The translations under genes and the position numbers were made by a program. From assembly GCF_000472865.1 (NCBI RefSeq), contig NZ_AXAP01000031.1:35206-99205 (forward strand): 64,000 bases of DNA, in the 5' to 3' direction. This document shows, piece by piece, positions 17,059 through 25,451 of this stretch; the stretch's first letter is position 1; the number at the start of each line of letters is the position of its first letter. The DNA comes from Bradyrhizobium elkanii WSM2783 (GTDB taxonomy: Bacteria; Pseudomonadota; Alphaproteobacteria; Rhizobiales; Xanthobacteraceae). The notes under the pieces are model-generated. The model did not search any database, was not told the origin of the DNA, and worked only from the letters and a program-made list of their open reading frames with translations.

Positions 17059-18186
17059 CTAGTTCGAGGCCGAGCTGAGCGTGGACCGGAAACGCAGCAG
17101 CGACAGCACCAGGAACAGCGAGGCGATGCCGGCGACGGCAAGGAATTGCGGCCACACCACATCGAGCCCGGCGCCGCGATAGAGGATCGCCTGCGCGAAG
17201 GACACGAAGTGGGTCGAGGGCGACGCCTGCATCACTGTCGCAAGCCAGGGCGGCATGCTCTCCAGCGGCGTGGCGCCGCCGGACAGGACGTTCATGGGAA
17301 CGGCGACCAGCATGTAGAGCAGGCCGAGCTGCGGCATCGACCGCGCAACAGTGCCCAGGAACAGCCCGATCGCGGTCGCGAAGAACAGATAGAGGATCGC
17401 TCCAAACATGAAGAGCGGGATCGAGCCGGCAATCGGGATCTGCAGCAGCAAGCGGACCACCAGATAGAGCGATAGGCCGACCGCGACCGCAATGACGAAC
17501 CCGTTGGCCCAGATTTTCGACATCGCGATCTCGAACGGGCTCAGCGGCATCACCAGGAGATGGTCCATCGTGCCATGCTCACGCTCGCGTACCAACGCTG
17601 CACCGGCGAGGATGATCGCGAGCATGGTGACGCTCGAGATGATGCCCATGACGCTGGAGAACCAAGCCGTCATCACGTTGGGATTGAACGCGATCCTGGC
17701 CGCCAGGTTGACCGGCGAGTCCGGCACGCGTTCCACCTGCGACACGAACTGAGCAATCTCGGTATTGATGATCTGTTGCGCGTAGCCCGATCCCAGGCCG
17801 GCCTGGATCATCGCGGTGGCGTCGACATTGATCTGCAGTCCGGGCTGGCGGCCCGCCAAGACGTCGCGTTGGAAGTTTGGGGGAATATCGATGACGAAAG
17901 TGTATTTGCCGGTATCCATCAGATGTTCGATATCGGCTTGCGCGATCGCCACCGGCTCCTTGAAATAGGGCATCAGGAACGCATGCGTGATCCGGCGGGA
18001 CAATTCCGAATGGTCTTCGTCGAGCAGCCCGATCGAGGCATGAAACACTTCCTGTGAATTGCTTTGCGCCTGACTGATGACGGCAAGCGAGAATGAGTAG
18101 ATCACGAACCCGAGCAGCACCCAGTCGCTGAAAAAGCTGCGCAGCTCCTTGGTGCCGAGCCAGACGATGTTGGAGAGGGAGCGCAT
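17059..18186 (-). CDS. ABC-2 type transporter permease (YhhJ-like)
   Basis: A 375-residue ABC-2 permease with one N-terminal membrane helix (LLGFVIYSFSLAVIS), a periplasmic domain of about 150 residues and five or six C-terminal helices from residue 180. The motif REREHGTMDHLLVMPLSPFEI is typical of this family. It follows rbbA by 4 bp, and with the upstream membrane-fusion protein gives the same gene order as E. coli yhiI-rbbA-yhhJ. It probably forms the second half of an export channel with the RbbA membrane part. Confidence 0.9.
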   Translation of the reverse strand: MRSLSNIVWLGTKELRSFFSDWVLLGFVIYSFSLAVISQAQSNSQEVFHASIGLLDEDHSELSRRITHAFLMPYFKEPVAIAQADIEHLMDTGKYTFVIDIPPNFQRDVLAGRQPGLQINVDATAMIQAGLGSGYAQQIINTEIAQFVSQVERVPDSPVNLAARIAFNPNVMTAWFSSVMGIISSVTMLAIILAGAALVREREHGTMDHLLVMPLSPFEIAMSKIWANGFVIAVAVGLSLYLVVRLLLQIPIAGSIPLFMFGAILYLFFATAIGLFLGTVARSMPQLGLLYMLVAVPMNVLSGGATPLESMPPWLATVMQASPSTHFVSFAQAILYRGAGLDVVWPQFLAVAGIASLFLVLSLLRFRSTLSSASN

Positions 18187-18190
18187 CGTC

Positions 18191-20926
18191 TCAGCGCTCC
18201 TGCTTGGGGAGCAGCATCATGCTCAGCGCCGTCAGCACGGGGACGAAGACGAGCAGCATGAGGATGCTCGAACCGAGATCGGCAAGGCCCAGGCCCTTGG
18301 TGAAGGCGCCGACGCTGATCGGGCGGTAATAGCTCATCGGAAAGCAAAGGCCGATAAGCTGCGCCGAACCGGAAAGCGAAGAGACGGGCGTCATCATGCC
18401 CGAGAACTGCTGGGCTGGCAGGATGGTGAGGATCGCGGTGCCGAACAGCGCGGCGATCTGGGTCGTGCAGAAGGTCGAGATCAGCATGCCGTAGCCGGTC
18501 GTCGTGAAGACGTAGATGACCGTGCCGGCCAGCAGCGCCACAAAGCTGCCCTTCAGCGGCACGTTGAATATGAAGACCGCCATCGCGAACATGATAATGA
18601 AATTGATCAGCGCGACGGCGACGTAAGGAAGCTGTTTGCCGACGAGGAATTCCAGCCGCGTCACCGGCGTAACGTAAAGGTTGGTGATCGAGCCGAGCTC
18701 TTTCTCGCGAACGACCGCAAGCGCCATCAGGATGGCCGGGAACAGCGCGAGCATCATCGCGAGGGTCGAAGGCACCATGGCGTAGATGCTGTCAAAATCC
18801 TGGTTGTACTTGAACCGGACCTCGATATTGGCGGGCAGGGGCCTTGCCGCCTGCGTCGTGTTCAGCACGGGATCGCTCAGATAGAGCTGGTGCATCCCCT
18901 GCAGGTAACCCCGAATGGTTGCGGCGCGGAACGGCATGGCGCCGTCGATCCACGCGGATACGTAGGCGGGCCGCCCGCGCTTGATGTCGAGGCCGAAGTT
19001 TGGAGGAATCTCGATGCTGGCCGAGATGTCGCCGTTCTTCAGGCGACGATCGAGATCGGCATAGTCGGTCAGCGGAGGCTTTTCGAGGAAATAGGGCGAT
19101 CCTCTCAGCTCCGACAGATAGGCACGGCTTTCGGGCGTTTGGTCGCGATCGAGCACGGCAAAGCTGAGATTGTTGACGTCGGCCGAAATGCCAAAGCCGA
19201 ACACGATCATCAGGAGCGCAGTGCCGAACAGGGCGAACATCAGCCGGATACGATCGCGCATCAGCTCGAGGCCCTCGCGGATGGTATAGGCGAACAGCCG
19301 CCGAAAGCTGAAAAAGGAGCGTCTGCTTTCGCGGCCGGCGGTCTTGTCCGGTTCGGCTTGCGGCTGGTCGAGAGTCACGGTGGATGCCGTGCCCGGCGTT
19401 TCCCGTTCGAGGAAGCTGATGAACGCATCCTCCAGGCTCTTGGCGTTTCTCGCCTTGATCAATCCGGCCGGCGTGTCGGAGGCAAGCACGCGTCCTTCGT
19501 GCATCAGCGACAGCCGATCACAGCGCGCCGCCTCGTTCATGAAATGCGTCGAGACGAAAATGGTCATCCCTTGATTGCGCGACAGGTCGATCAGAAGCTG
19601 CCAGAACTGGTCGCGCGCCAACGGGTCGACGCCGGAGGTCGGCTCGTCCAGGATCAAGAGGTCCGGCTTGTGGACGACGGCGACCGCAAGCGACAACCGC
19701 TGCCTGATTCCGAGCGGGAGCGAAGAGGCGAGGTCATCGAGATAGTCGGCGAGGTCGCATTTCTCGATCAGCTCCGCGATGCGTGCCTCCGCAAACGCCA
19801 GAGACAGGTGAAACAGCCGCGCGTGCAGGACAAGGTTCTGGCGAACCGTGAGTTCCCCGTAGAGGGAGAAGGATTGCGACATGTAGCCGACACGGCGGCG
19901 TGCTTCGAGGTCGCCGGCGCGCAGCACTTCGCCGAAGATCAGCGCCTCGCCCTCGGACGGCGGCAGCAGCCCGGTGAGCATCTTCATCGTGGTCGTCTTG
20001 CCCGATCCGTTCGAGCCGACAAAGCCAAAGATCTCGCCGCGGCGGATCGTGAAATTCACACGGTCGACGGCGGTGAAGTCGCCGAACCGGCAGGTCAGGT
20101 CCTTGGCGACAATGACGGGCTCGGCGTGACCGTCGAGCGGCGGACCGATCGGCTTTTCGTTGCCGGCACGCTGTCGATGCGGGAGCAGGGCAACGAACGC
20201 GTCTTCGATCGAGTCGGTGCCGGTTTGCTGTTTGAGGTCGGACGGCGAGCCGGTCGCGAGAATCTTTCCCTCATTCATCGCCATCAGCCAGTCGAAACGC
20301 TCGGCCTCTTCCATATAGGCGGTGGCGACGAGCACGCTCATTTTCGCCGTGCGATCCCTGATACGGTCGATGAGATCCCAGAACTGGCGGCGCGACAGCG
20401 GGTCGACGCCGGTCGTGGGCTCGTCCAGGATCAGGAGATCGGGATCATGGATCAGCGAGCAGCACAGCCCGAGCTTCTGCCGCATGCCGCCCGACAGCTT
20501 GCTGGCCGGCCGGTCGGCGAACGGCGCAAGCCCGGTGCTTTCCAGGAGCTCATTGATGCGCCACTCGCGCTCCTTGCGCGACTGCTCGAACAGCCGCGCG
20601 AAGAACTCGACATTCTCCTTAACGCTCAGGTCGGGATAGAGATTCTTGCCCAGCCCTTGCGGCATGTAGGCGATGCGCGGACAGATCAGGGCGCGCTCGG
20701 CGGCCTTGGAGATGTCGGTGCCGAGCACGGCGACCGCACCCTCCTGGATCTTCCGCGCGCCGGCGAGGATCGCGAGCAGGGAGGATTTGCCGACGCCGTC
20801 GGGTCCGATCAAGCCAACCAGGCGTCCGGCGGGAATGTCGGCCGATATGCAGTCGAGCGCCGTCACCGAACCGTAGCGATGGGAGAGGGCGCGAACGACG
20901 GCGACCTGATCGTCGCTGCCATTCAT
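18191..20926 (-). CDS. rbbA: RbbA-like ABC protein: two ATPases fused to an ABC-2 permease
   Basis: A 911-residue protein. The first ATPase (about 10-235) has Walker A GPDGVGKSS, signature LSGGMRQKLG and Walker B LLILDEPTTGVDP. The second (about 275-500) has GSNGSGKTT, a degenerate signature LPLGIRQRLS and LLILDEPTSGVDP. An ABC-2 permease follows from about 540, with the REKELGSITNLYVTP motif. E. coli RbbA was described as a ribosome-associated ATPase, but the permease and neighbours point to a tripartite exporter. The ATG at 20926 overlaps the upstream stop (ATGA), which fixes the start. Confidence 0.92.
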   Translation of the reverse strand: MNGSDDQVAVVRALSHRYGSVTALDCISADIPAGRLVGLIGPDGVGKSSLLAILAGARKIQEGAVAVLGTDISKAAERALICPRIAYMPQGLGKNLYPDLSVKENVEFFARLFEQSRKEREWRINELLESTGLAPFADRPASKLSGGMRQKLGLCCSLIHDPDLLILDEPTTGVDPLSRRQFWDLIDRIRDRTAKMSVLVATAYMEEAERFDWLMAMNEGKILATGSPSDLKQQTGTDSIEDAFVALLPHRQRAGNEKPIGPPLDGHAEPVIVAKDLTCRFGDFTAVDRVNFTIRRGEIFGFVGSNGSGKTTTMKMLTGLLPPSEGEALIFGEVLRAGDLEARRRVGYMSQSFSLYGELTVRQNLVLHARLFHLSLAFAEARIAELIEKCDLADYLDDLASSLPLGIRQRLSLAVAVVHKPDLLILDEPTSGVDPLARDQFWQLLIDLSRNQGMTIFVSTHFMNEAARCDRLSLMHEGRVLASDTPAGLIKARNAKSLEDAFISFLERETPGTASTVTLDQPQAEPDKTAGRESRRSFFSFRRLFAYTIREGLELMRDRIRLMFALFGTALLMIVFGFGISADVNNLSFAVLDRDQTPESRAYLSELRGSPYFLEKPPLTDYADLDRRLKNGDISASIEIPPNFGLDIKRGRPAYVSAWIDGAMPFRAATIRGYLQGMHQLYLSDPVLNTTQAARPLPANIEVRFKYNQDFDSIYAMVPSTLAMMLALFPAILMALAVVREKELGSITNLYVTPVTRLEFLVGKQLPYVAVALINFIIMFAMAVFIFNVPLKGSFVALLAGTVIYVFTTTGYGMLISTFCTTQIAALFGTAILTILPAQQFSGMMTPVSSLSGSAQLIGLCFPMSYYRPISVGAFTKGLGLADLGSSILMLLVFVPVLTALSMMLLPKQER

Positions 20927-22014
20927 GGCGCAGCCTGCAGCGTCGTCGGCCATGCAACTGCGGAATCCCAGCGGACATAGGCGACACCGGGAAGGCCACT
21001 TCTGACCGCGTCCGCATGCGCAAGCAGGCGTTCCGGGTCGATGCGGACCCGAATGCGGAACATCAGCTTGTCGCGCTCGGTCTTGGTCTCGACCGTCTTC
21101 GGCGTGAACTGCGCCTGGCTCGCGACGAACGAGACCTTCGCGGGGATCGGATGATCGGGGTAGGCGTCGAGAACGATGCGTGCGTCAGCGCCGACCTTCA
21201 CCTTGCCGGCTTCCGTCGTCGGCAAATAGAGGTCCATGTAGACATAGGTCAGATCCAGCATCGTGAAGACCTTGCCGCCGGCCGCGAGGACTTCGCCGAT
21301 ATTGGTAAGGCGGTACTGGATCCGGCCCGCCTTCGGCGCCACCAGCGTGTTGTCGGCGATCTGCACCCTGTAGAGACCGGCATCGTGCTGGGCGGCCTCC
21401 AGCGCATGTTGGGATTCGAGCACCCTGGCTTGTGCCGCAGCGAGCGCGCCATTGGCGGCGTCGAGCTGTTGCTTGCGCTGGTCCAGCAATTCCTTGGTGG
21501 CCCAGCCATTCTTGAACAGCGATTCAGTCCGCTGGTTCTCCTGCTCGGCGAGGGTCTTCTGCGCCTGCTGCTGGGTCAGCACGGCTTCGGCTTCCTCGAT
21601 GGCGCGCTGTGCCTGCCGGCCCTGCGCAACCGACTTAGAAAGCGATTGCTCGAGATCGCGGGTATCCATCCGCGCCACGACCTGTCCGGGCGCAACCATG
21701 TCGCCGATATCGGCGAGCAGCTCGTGCACGCGTCCGGCATATTTGGTGCTGATGTCGATTTCATCGGCTTCGATACGGCCGTTGCCGACGCTGATGCCGA
21801 CAGGCAGCGGCGGATGCATTTGCTTCCAGATGTAATAGCCGCCGCCACCGGCGCCGAGCGCAGCGAGGAGGAGCGCCACCGTGATCCGCAAACCGCGCCG
21901 TTTGCCGCTTGGGCGGACCGGCACAGGCAGATGCGAGGCGGGCGCAGGCGCGGGCGAATGAGACGCATCGCCGGCTTGCGCGCCTCCTTTGATCTCTTCG
22001 ATTTGATCTTGCAT
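20923..22014 (-). CDS. HlyD-family membrane fusion protein (YhiI-like)
   Basis: A 363-residue periplasmic adaptor. A Pro/Ala-rich cytosolic tail of about 40 residues precedes one membrane anchor (VALLLAALGAGGGGYYIW). The lipoyl half-motif (GRVHELLADIGDMVAPGQVVARMD), a coiled-coil hairpin (110-220) and the returning barrel (NTLVAPKAGRIQYR) follow. It leads the operon with rbbA and the YhhJ-like permease and would link them to an outer-membrane channel. The substrate is unknown; related systems export drugs or toxic compounds. Confidence 0.92.
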   Translation of the reverse strand: MQDQIEEIKGGAQAGDASHSPAPAPASHLPVPVRPSGKRRGLRITVALLLAALGAGGGGYYIWKQMHPPLPVGISVGNGRIEADEIDISTKYAGRVHELLADIGDMVAPGQVVARMDTRDLEQSLSKSVAQGRQAQRAIEEAEAVLTQQQAQKTLAEQENQRTESLFKNGWATKELLDQRKQQLDAANGALAAAQARVLESQHALEAAQHDAGLYRVQIADNTLVAPKAGRIQYRLTNIGEVLAAGGKVFTMLDLTYVYMDLYLPTTEAGKVKVGADARIVLDAYPDHPIPAKVSFVASQAQFTPKTVETKTERDKLMFRIRVRIDPERLLAHADAVRSGLPGVAYVRWDSAVAWPTTLQAAP

Positions 22015-22441
22015 CGGTCAGGGCCTTTGGTTGCAGAGCTTGTCTGCAATCTTGCACCGCCGCATCCGCGGGCTATTGACGTAACGCAAATTCTGGCGAA
22101 CGCCGGTCCCGTGAGCCGTGTTCCAAGTAGGTTCCGAGCGACCGGCACATCAATGCGCGCGACAAAGTTGATTTCGCTCAACCCGCACCGCCGCCAATGC
22201 CCCATGCAGGATCCTCGATTGTCTGGAAGACGACGAAGTTCGAGAAGCGCTGGACCTCCTCCATGAGCGTGACGAGAGAACGCCTCCCTCGCAAGATTGA
22301 AGCGGGGACGGTTGCGGGTGACGTCAGTTAGAATTGGTGATCGGCTGCTCCCGGCGTTCAACCCGGTGCGATTGATCCACGTCAATCGCTGTCGTCTTGC
22401 TGCGCGCTACGTGTTTTCAACAATTCGCTGGGGAGTTTTCC
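22015..22441. other. Gene-poor divergent region between exporter operon and stress gene
   Basis: About 430 bases with no supported gene. It holds the upstream regions of the divergent hlyD-like and universal stress genes. A FixK/FNR-type palindrome near its right end is the only clear element. Confidence 0.6.
22372..22385. promoter_or_regulatory. FixK/FNR-type box upstream of the universal stress gene
   Basis: The palindrome TTGAT-CCAC-GTCAA matches the FNR/FixK consensus TTGAT-N4-ATCAA at nine of ten arm positions. Its centre is 63.5 bases upstream of the GTG start. Activation at -41.5 would place transcription start near 22420, with a weak -10-like TACGTG at 22408-22413. Low-oxygen induction of the stress protein is inferred. 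Confidence 0.65.
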
Positions 22442-23281
22442 GTGCCGCTGAGAACCATAGCCGTCTTCTTCGATCCGTCGCCTGCCGGCGAGGCGCGTGC
22501 CGACTATGCCGTCAAACTCGCATTCCGTCACCGCGCCCATCTGGTCGGGATCTTCGTGGTGCCATTCGGCTGGGACGGCAATCCGTCCGAGTCCTTCGTC
22601 CGAGGGCAGGCCGCGGTTCGCGATCTCATTGAACGCCATACGGCGAGCGAACTGGCCGCGACGAAAGCCGCGAGCCAAAGCTTTGCAACTGTTTCGACCC
22701 GCGAAGACATCAGTTGCGAGTTTCGTTGCATCCGTTCCGGTGAAGCCAATGAGGGGGCGGCGCTGAACGCGCTGCATTCCGATCTCGTGATCGTCGGCAG
22801 TCCGCGGTCAGGCGGCCTGCCGCAGGAGTGGTCGGCGGAATCCCTGCTGCTTGCCACCGGTGTACCCGTCCTCCTGTTGCCCGAGCATTGGAGTGGGACC
22901 GCGGCGGAGCACATCGTGGTCGCCTGGAACGCCAGCCGTGAGGCACGCCGTGCCATCAAGGATGCTCTTCCGCTGCTTGCAGCCGCGCAGTCGGTGACTG
23001 TCCTCCTGGTGGATTCGCACAAGAATGCCCGGCATGGCGAAGAGCCCGGCGCCGATGTCGGACTGTATTTGTCTCGCCATGGCGTAAAGGTGACCGTCGA
23101 GCGGATCCACTCCAATGGCGCTTCGGTCGCCGATGCCATCCTTGGTTTTGCCGGGCGCCACACCCGCGACCTGATCGTGGTTGGTGCTTACAGCCACGCG
23201 CGAGCGAGCCAGATGATCTTCGGCGGCGTGACCCGCGCCCTGTTGCGGGACGCGACCGTCCCATTGTTGATCGCGCATTGA
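22442..23281 (+). CDS. Universal stress protein, tandem UspA domains
   Basis: A 279-residue protein with two UspA domains. The first starts at TIAVFFDPSPAGEARADYAV. The second, from HIVVAWNASREARRAI to the end, keeps the nucleotide-binding signature GAYSHARASQMIFGGVTRALL and closes VPLLIAH. The GTG at 22442 is chosen because GGGGAG lies 7 bases upstream; a longer open frame to 22397 would place the start almost on the FixK box. Such proteins are commonly induced by low oxygen in rhizobia. Confidence 0.88.
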   Translation: MPLRTIAVFFDPSPAGEARADYAVKLAFRHRAHLVGIFVVPFGWDGNPSESFVRGQAAVRDLIERHTASELAATKAASQSFATVSTREDISCEFRCIRSGEANEGAALNALHSDLVIVGSPRSGGLPQEWSAESLLLATGVPVLLLPEHWSGTAAEHIVVAWNASREARRAIKDALPLLAAAQSVTVLLVDSHKNARHGEEPGADVGLYLSRHGVKVTVERIHSNGASVADAILGFAGRHTRDLIVVGAYSHARASQMIFGGVTRALLRDATVPLLIAH

Positions 23282-23293
23282 GAGACCTCGGGG

Positions 23294-24178
23294 CTACCGC
23301 TGAAAATCGCTCATGCGGCTTCTCAGCCAGGCGAGAAAGCTGCGCGCCTTTTTCGGCAGGGGGCGGTTTTTCGGCCAGACCGCATAGTGCGCCAACGGGC
23401 GTTCGAGCGGTTGTTCGAAGAGCGTCACGAGCGAGCCGTCGCGCAATTCGTTGCGCAGGAGGTGGAGCTGTCCTATCGCCACGCCGACCCCTTCGGTCGC
23501 GGCCTGATAGGTCAGCACCGAACTCGGAAACGAGATCCCTGCGTCATTCAAGAGATCGAGACGATTGCAGGCCATCAGCCAGTCCGCCCAGTCTGTCCGC
23601 CGATAATGCGAATGTAGCATCGGCACCCGCTTCAGGTCGTCGATCGAATGCAGGTTCGCCTTGCGCCGCAAGGTGGGGCTGCAAACCGGTTGCAGAAGGT
23701 CGCGGAACAGCAGCTCGCTTTCAACGCCCGGCCATTTGCCGCCGCCGAACTGGATTGCGAGGTCGACCTTCTCCTTCTCGAAATCAACGGGCGCTACCGC
23801 ATTGCTGATGCTGAGCCTAATGCCGGGATAGGCGGCGTAGAATGAAGGCAAACGCTCAATCAGCCATTTTGCCGCGAAGGTCGTGTAGACCCGCAGTCGC
23901 AACGGCTCCGATTTTCCGCTCGCGACCAGCCGCTGCGTGACTGTTTCGATAACGCGAAACGCCGGCGAAATCTGACGCTGCAGCTCCTCGCCCTCCGGCG
24001 TCAGCCTGATGCCGAGCTTGTCGCGCTCAAACAGCCGAAAGCCGAAAAAATTCTCCAGCGTCTGGATCTGGCGGCTCACGGCAGGTTGCGACACGCGCAA
24101 ATCTTCCGCCGCCCGGGTGAAGCTTTGCAGGCGGGCCGTTACTTCAAACACGTGCAGCGGATTGAGCGGCGGGAGCAT
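23294..24178 (-). CDS. LysR-family transcriptional regulator (GcvA-like)
   Basis: A 294-residue regulator. The N-terminal winged helix-turn-helix is plain (SFTRAAEDLRVSQPAVSRQIQTLE), followed by a linker helix and a periplasmic-binding-type effector domain (from about 90). NPLHVFEVTARLQSFTRAA resembles the GcvA/AmpR branch. It is divergent from the catabolic cluster that starts with the acyl-CoA dehydrogenase and is its probable regulator. The ATG at 24178 (MLPPLNPL) is preferred over one five codons upstream. Confidence 0.9.
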   Translation of the reverse strand: MLPPLNPLHVFEVTARLQSFTRAAEDLRVSQPAVSRQIQTLENFFGFRLFERDKLGIRLTPEGEELQRQISPAFRVIETVTQRLVASGKSEPLRLRVYTTFAAKWLIERLPSFYAAYPGIRLSISNAVAPVDFEKEKVDLAIQFGGGKWPGVESELLFRDLLQPVCSPTLRRKANLHSIDDLKRVPMLHSHYRRTDWADWLMACNRLDLLNDAGISFPSSVLTYQAATEGVGVAIGQLHLLRNELRDGSLVTLFEQPLERPLAHYAVWPKNRPLPKKARSFLAWLRSRMSDFQR

Positions 24179-24186
24179 TTGTGGCC

Positions 24187-24209
24187 ATAACAAAATATCA
24201 TGACGTTAT
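24187..24209. promoter_or_regulatory. Candidate LysR operator overlapping a -10 element
   Basis: ATAAC and GTTAT form an inverted repeat with 13 bases between, in the 105-bp gap of the divergent LysR/acyl-CoA dehydrogenase pair. A perfect TATAAT at 24207-24212 overlaps the right arm and points toward the catabolic genes. The region is AT-rich against GC-rich surroundings. Binding by the adjacent LysR protein is inferred. Confidence 0.5.
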
Positions 24210-24283
24210 AATCTATGTTCAGTTGCCGGGCAATGCTTTGGCTGGAAAACAGGCGTCTATCGTTCTTCATGGCCCCGGTGCAG

Positions 24284-25447
24284 ATGGATTTCAATCTCTC
24301 AGAAGAGCAGCAGATGTTCGCGGACTCGGTGCGCCGTTTCGCCGAGGACAATCTTGCCGAGGGCGCGCTTGCCCGCGCGCATGACCCGCGGTTTCCGTTC
24401 GATGTAGCGCGGCTGCTGGCGGATCAGGGGCTGCTCGGCATCGCCTTTGACCCGGCAGACGGCGGTCAGGGCGGAACGCTCTCGGATTCCGTGATCGCGA
24501 TCGAACAGATTGCCTCGGTCTGTCCCCGCAGCGCCGATGTGGTACAGGCCGGCAATTTCGGGCCGATCCGCACCTTCGTGGAATATGCCAGCGCCGAGCA
24601 GAAGGCCCGCTATCTGCCCGACCTGCTGGGAGGCCGGGCCGTTATCAGCCTCGGCATGAGCGAGCCGGACGCAGGTTCCGCCGCGACCGAGATGAAGACC
24701 GCCGCAAAAGCCGATGGCGATCACTATGTGATCGACGGTAGCAAGGTGTTCGGAACCCACAGCCCGGATGCCAACCTGTTCCTGGTCTACCTGCGCTTCG
24801 GGCCAGGCGTCGGAGGCATCGGCTCAGTGCTGGTGGAGCGTGGAACGCCGGGTTTCACGGTCGGCAAGGCGTCCTCGTTCATGAGCGGAGAAGAGTGGAG
24901 CCCGCTGTATTTCGAGAACTGCCGGGTTCACAAGAGCAACGTTCTGCTCGGCCCCGGCGGCTTCAAGAAGCAGATATCGGGCTTCAACGTTGAACGGCTC
25001 GGCAATTCGTCGCGCTCGCTCGCGCTTGGCCGCTATGCCTTCAATCTGGCGCGGGAACACGCGCTGGTGCGCCGCCAGTTCGGACGGCTGTTGTGCGAAT
25101 TCCAGGGCCTGCAGTGGAAGTTTGCGGACATGGCCACCAAGCTCGATTCCGCGCAATTGCTGCTCTACCGCGCTGCCAGCGTCAAGGAAGGCTTGCCGTC
25201 GGCGTACCACACCGCCATGGCGAAGCTGGCCTGCAATCAGGCGGGTTTCGATGCCGCCAACGAAGCGGTGCAGATCATGGGCGGTCTCGGCTACAGCACG
25301 GAAGGGTTGGCGGAGTACTGCATGCGGCGCACGCGCGGCTGGATGATCGCCGGCGGCTCGATCGAGATCCTCAAGAACCGGATTGCCGAGGACGTCTTCG
25401 AGCGGCGTTTCGATCAGCGCGGCGTCCAGGTTCGCGCGGCCGAGTAG
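24284..25447 (+). CDS. Acyl-CoA dehydrogenase family protein
   Basis: A 387-residue flavoprotein: N-terminal helical domain (MDFNLSEEQQMFADSVRRF), beta domain with SLGMSEPDAGSAATEMKT, and C-terminal helices with RRQFGRLLCEFQGLQWKFAD and QIMGGLGYSTEG. RRTRGWMIAGGSIEILKNRIAE is the usual C-terminal FAD-contact helix. It oxidises an acyl-CoA to the enoyl-CoA. The catalytic base cannot be placed with certainty. The ATG at 24284 gives the typical family N terminus, but no strong ribosome site precedes it; ATG at 24269 is the alternative. First gene of the LysR-linked cluster. Confidence 0.9.
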   Translation: MDFNLSEEQQMFADSVRRFAEDNLAEGALARAHDPRFPFDVARLLADQGLLGIAFDPADGGQGGTLSDSVIAIEQIASVCPRSADVVQAGNFGPIRTFVEYASAEQKARYLPDLLGGRAVISLGMSEPDAGSAATEMKTAAKADGDHYVIDGSKVFGTHSPDANLFLVYLRFGPGVGGIGSVLVERGTPGFTVGKASSFMSGEEWSPLYFENCRVHKSNVLLGPGGFKKQISGFNVERLGNSSRSLALGRYAFNLAREHALVRRQFGRLLCEFQGLQWKFADMATKLDSAQLLLYRAASVKEGLPSAYHTAMAKLACNQAGFDAANEAVQIMGGLGYSTEGLAEYCMRRTRGWMIAGGSIEILKNRIAEDVFERRFDQRGVQVRAAE

Positions 25448-25451
25448 GGCG

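Noticed and set aside
18149..20980. A 943-codon plus-strand open frame opposite rbbA
   Set aside because: Antisense shadow of the ABC protein; no domain motifs and no good start.
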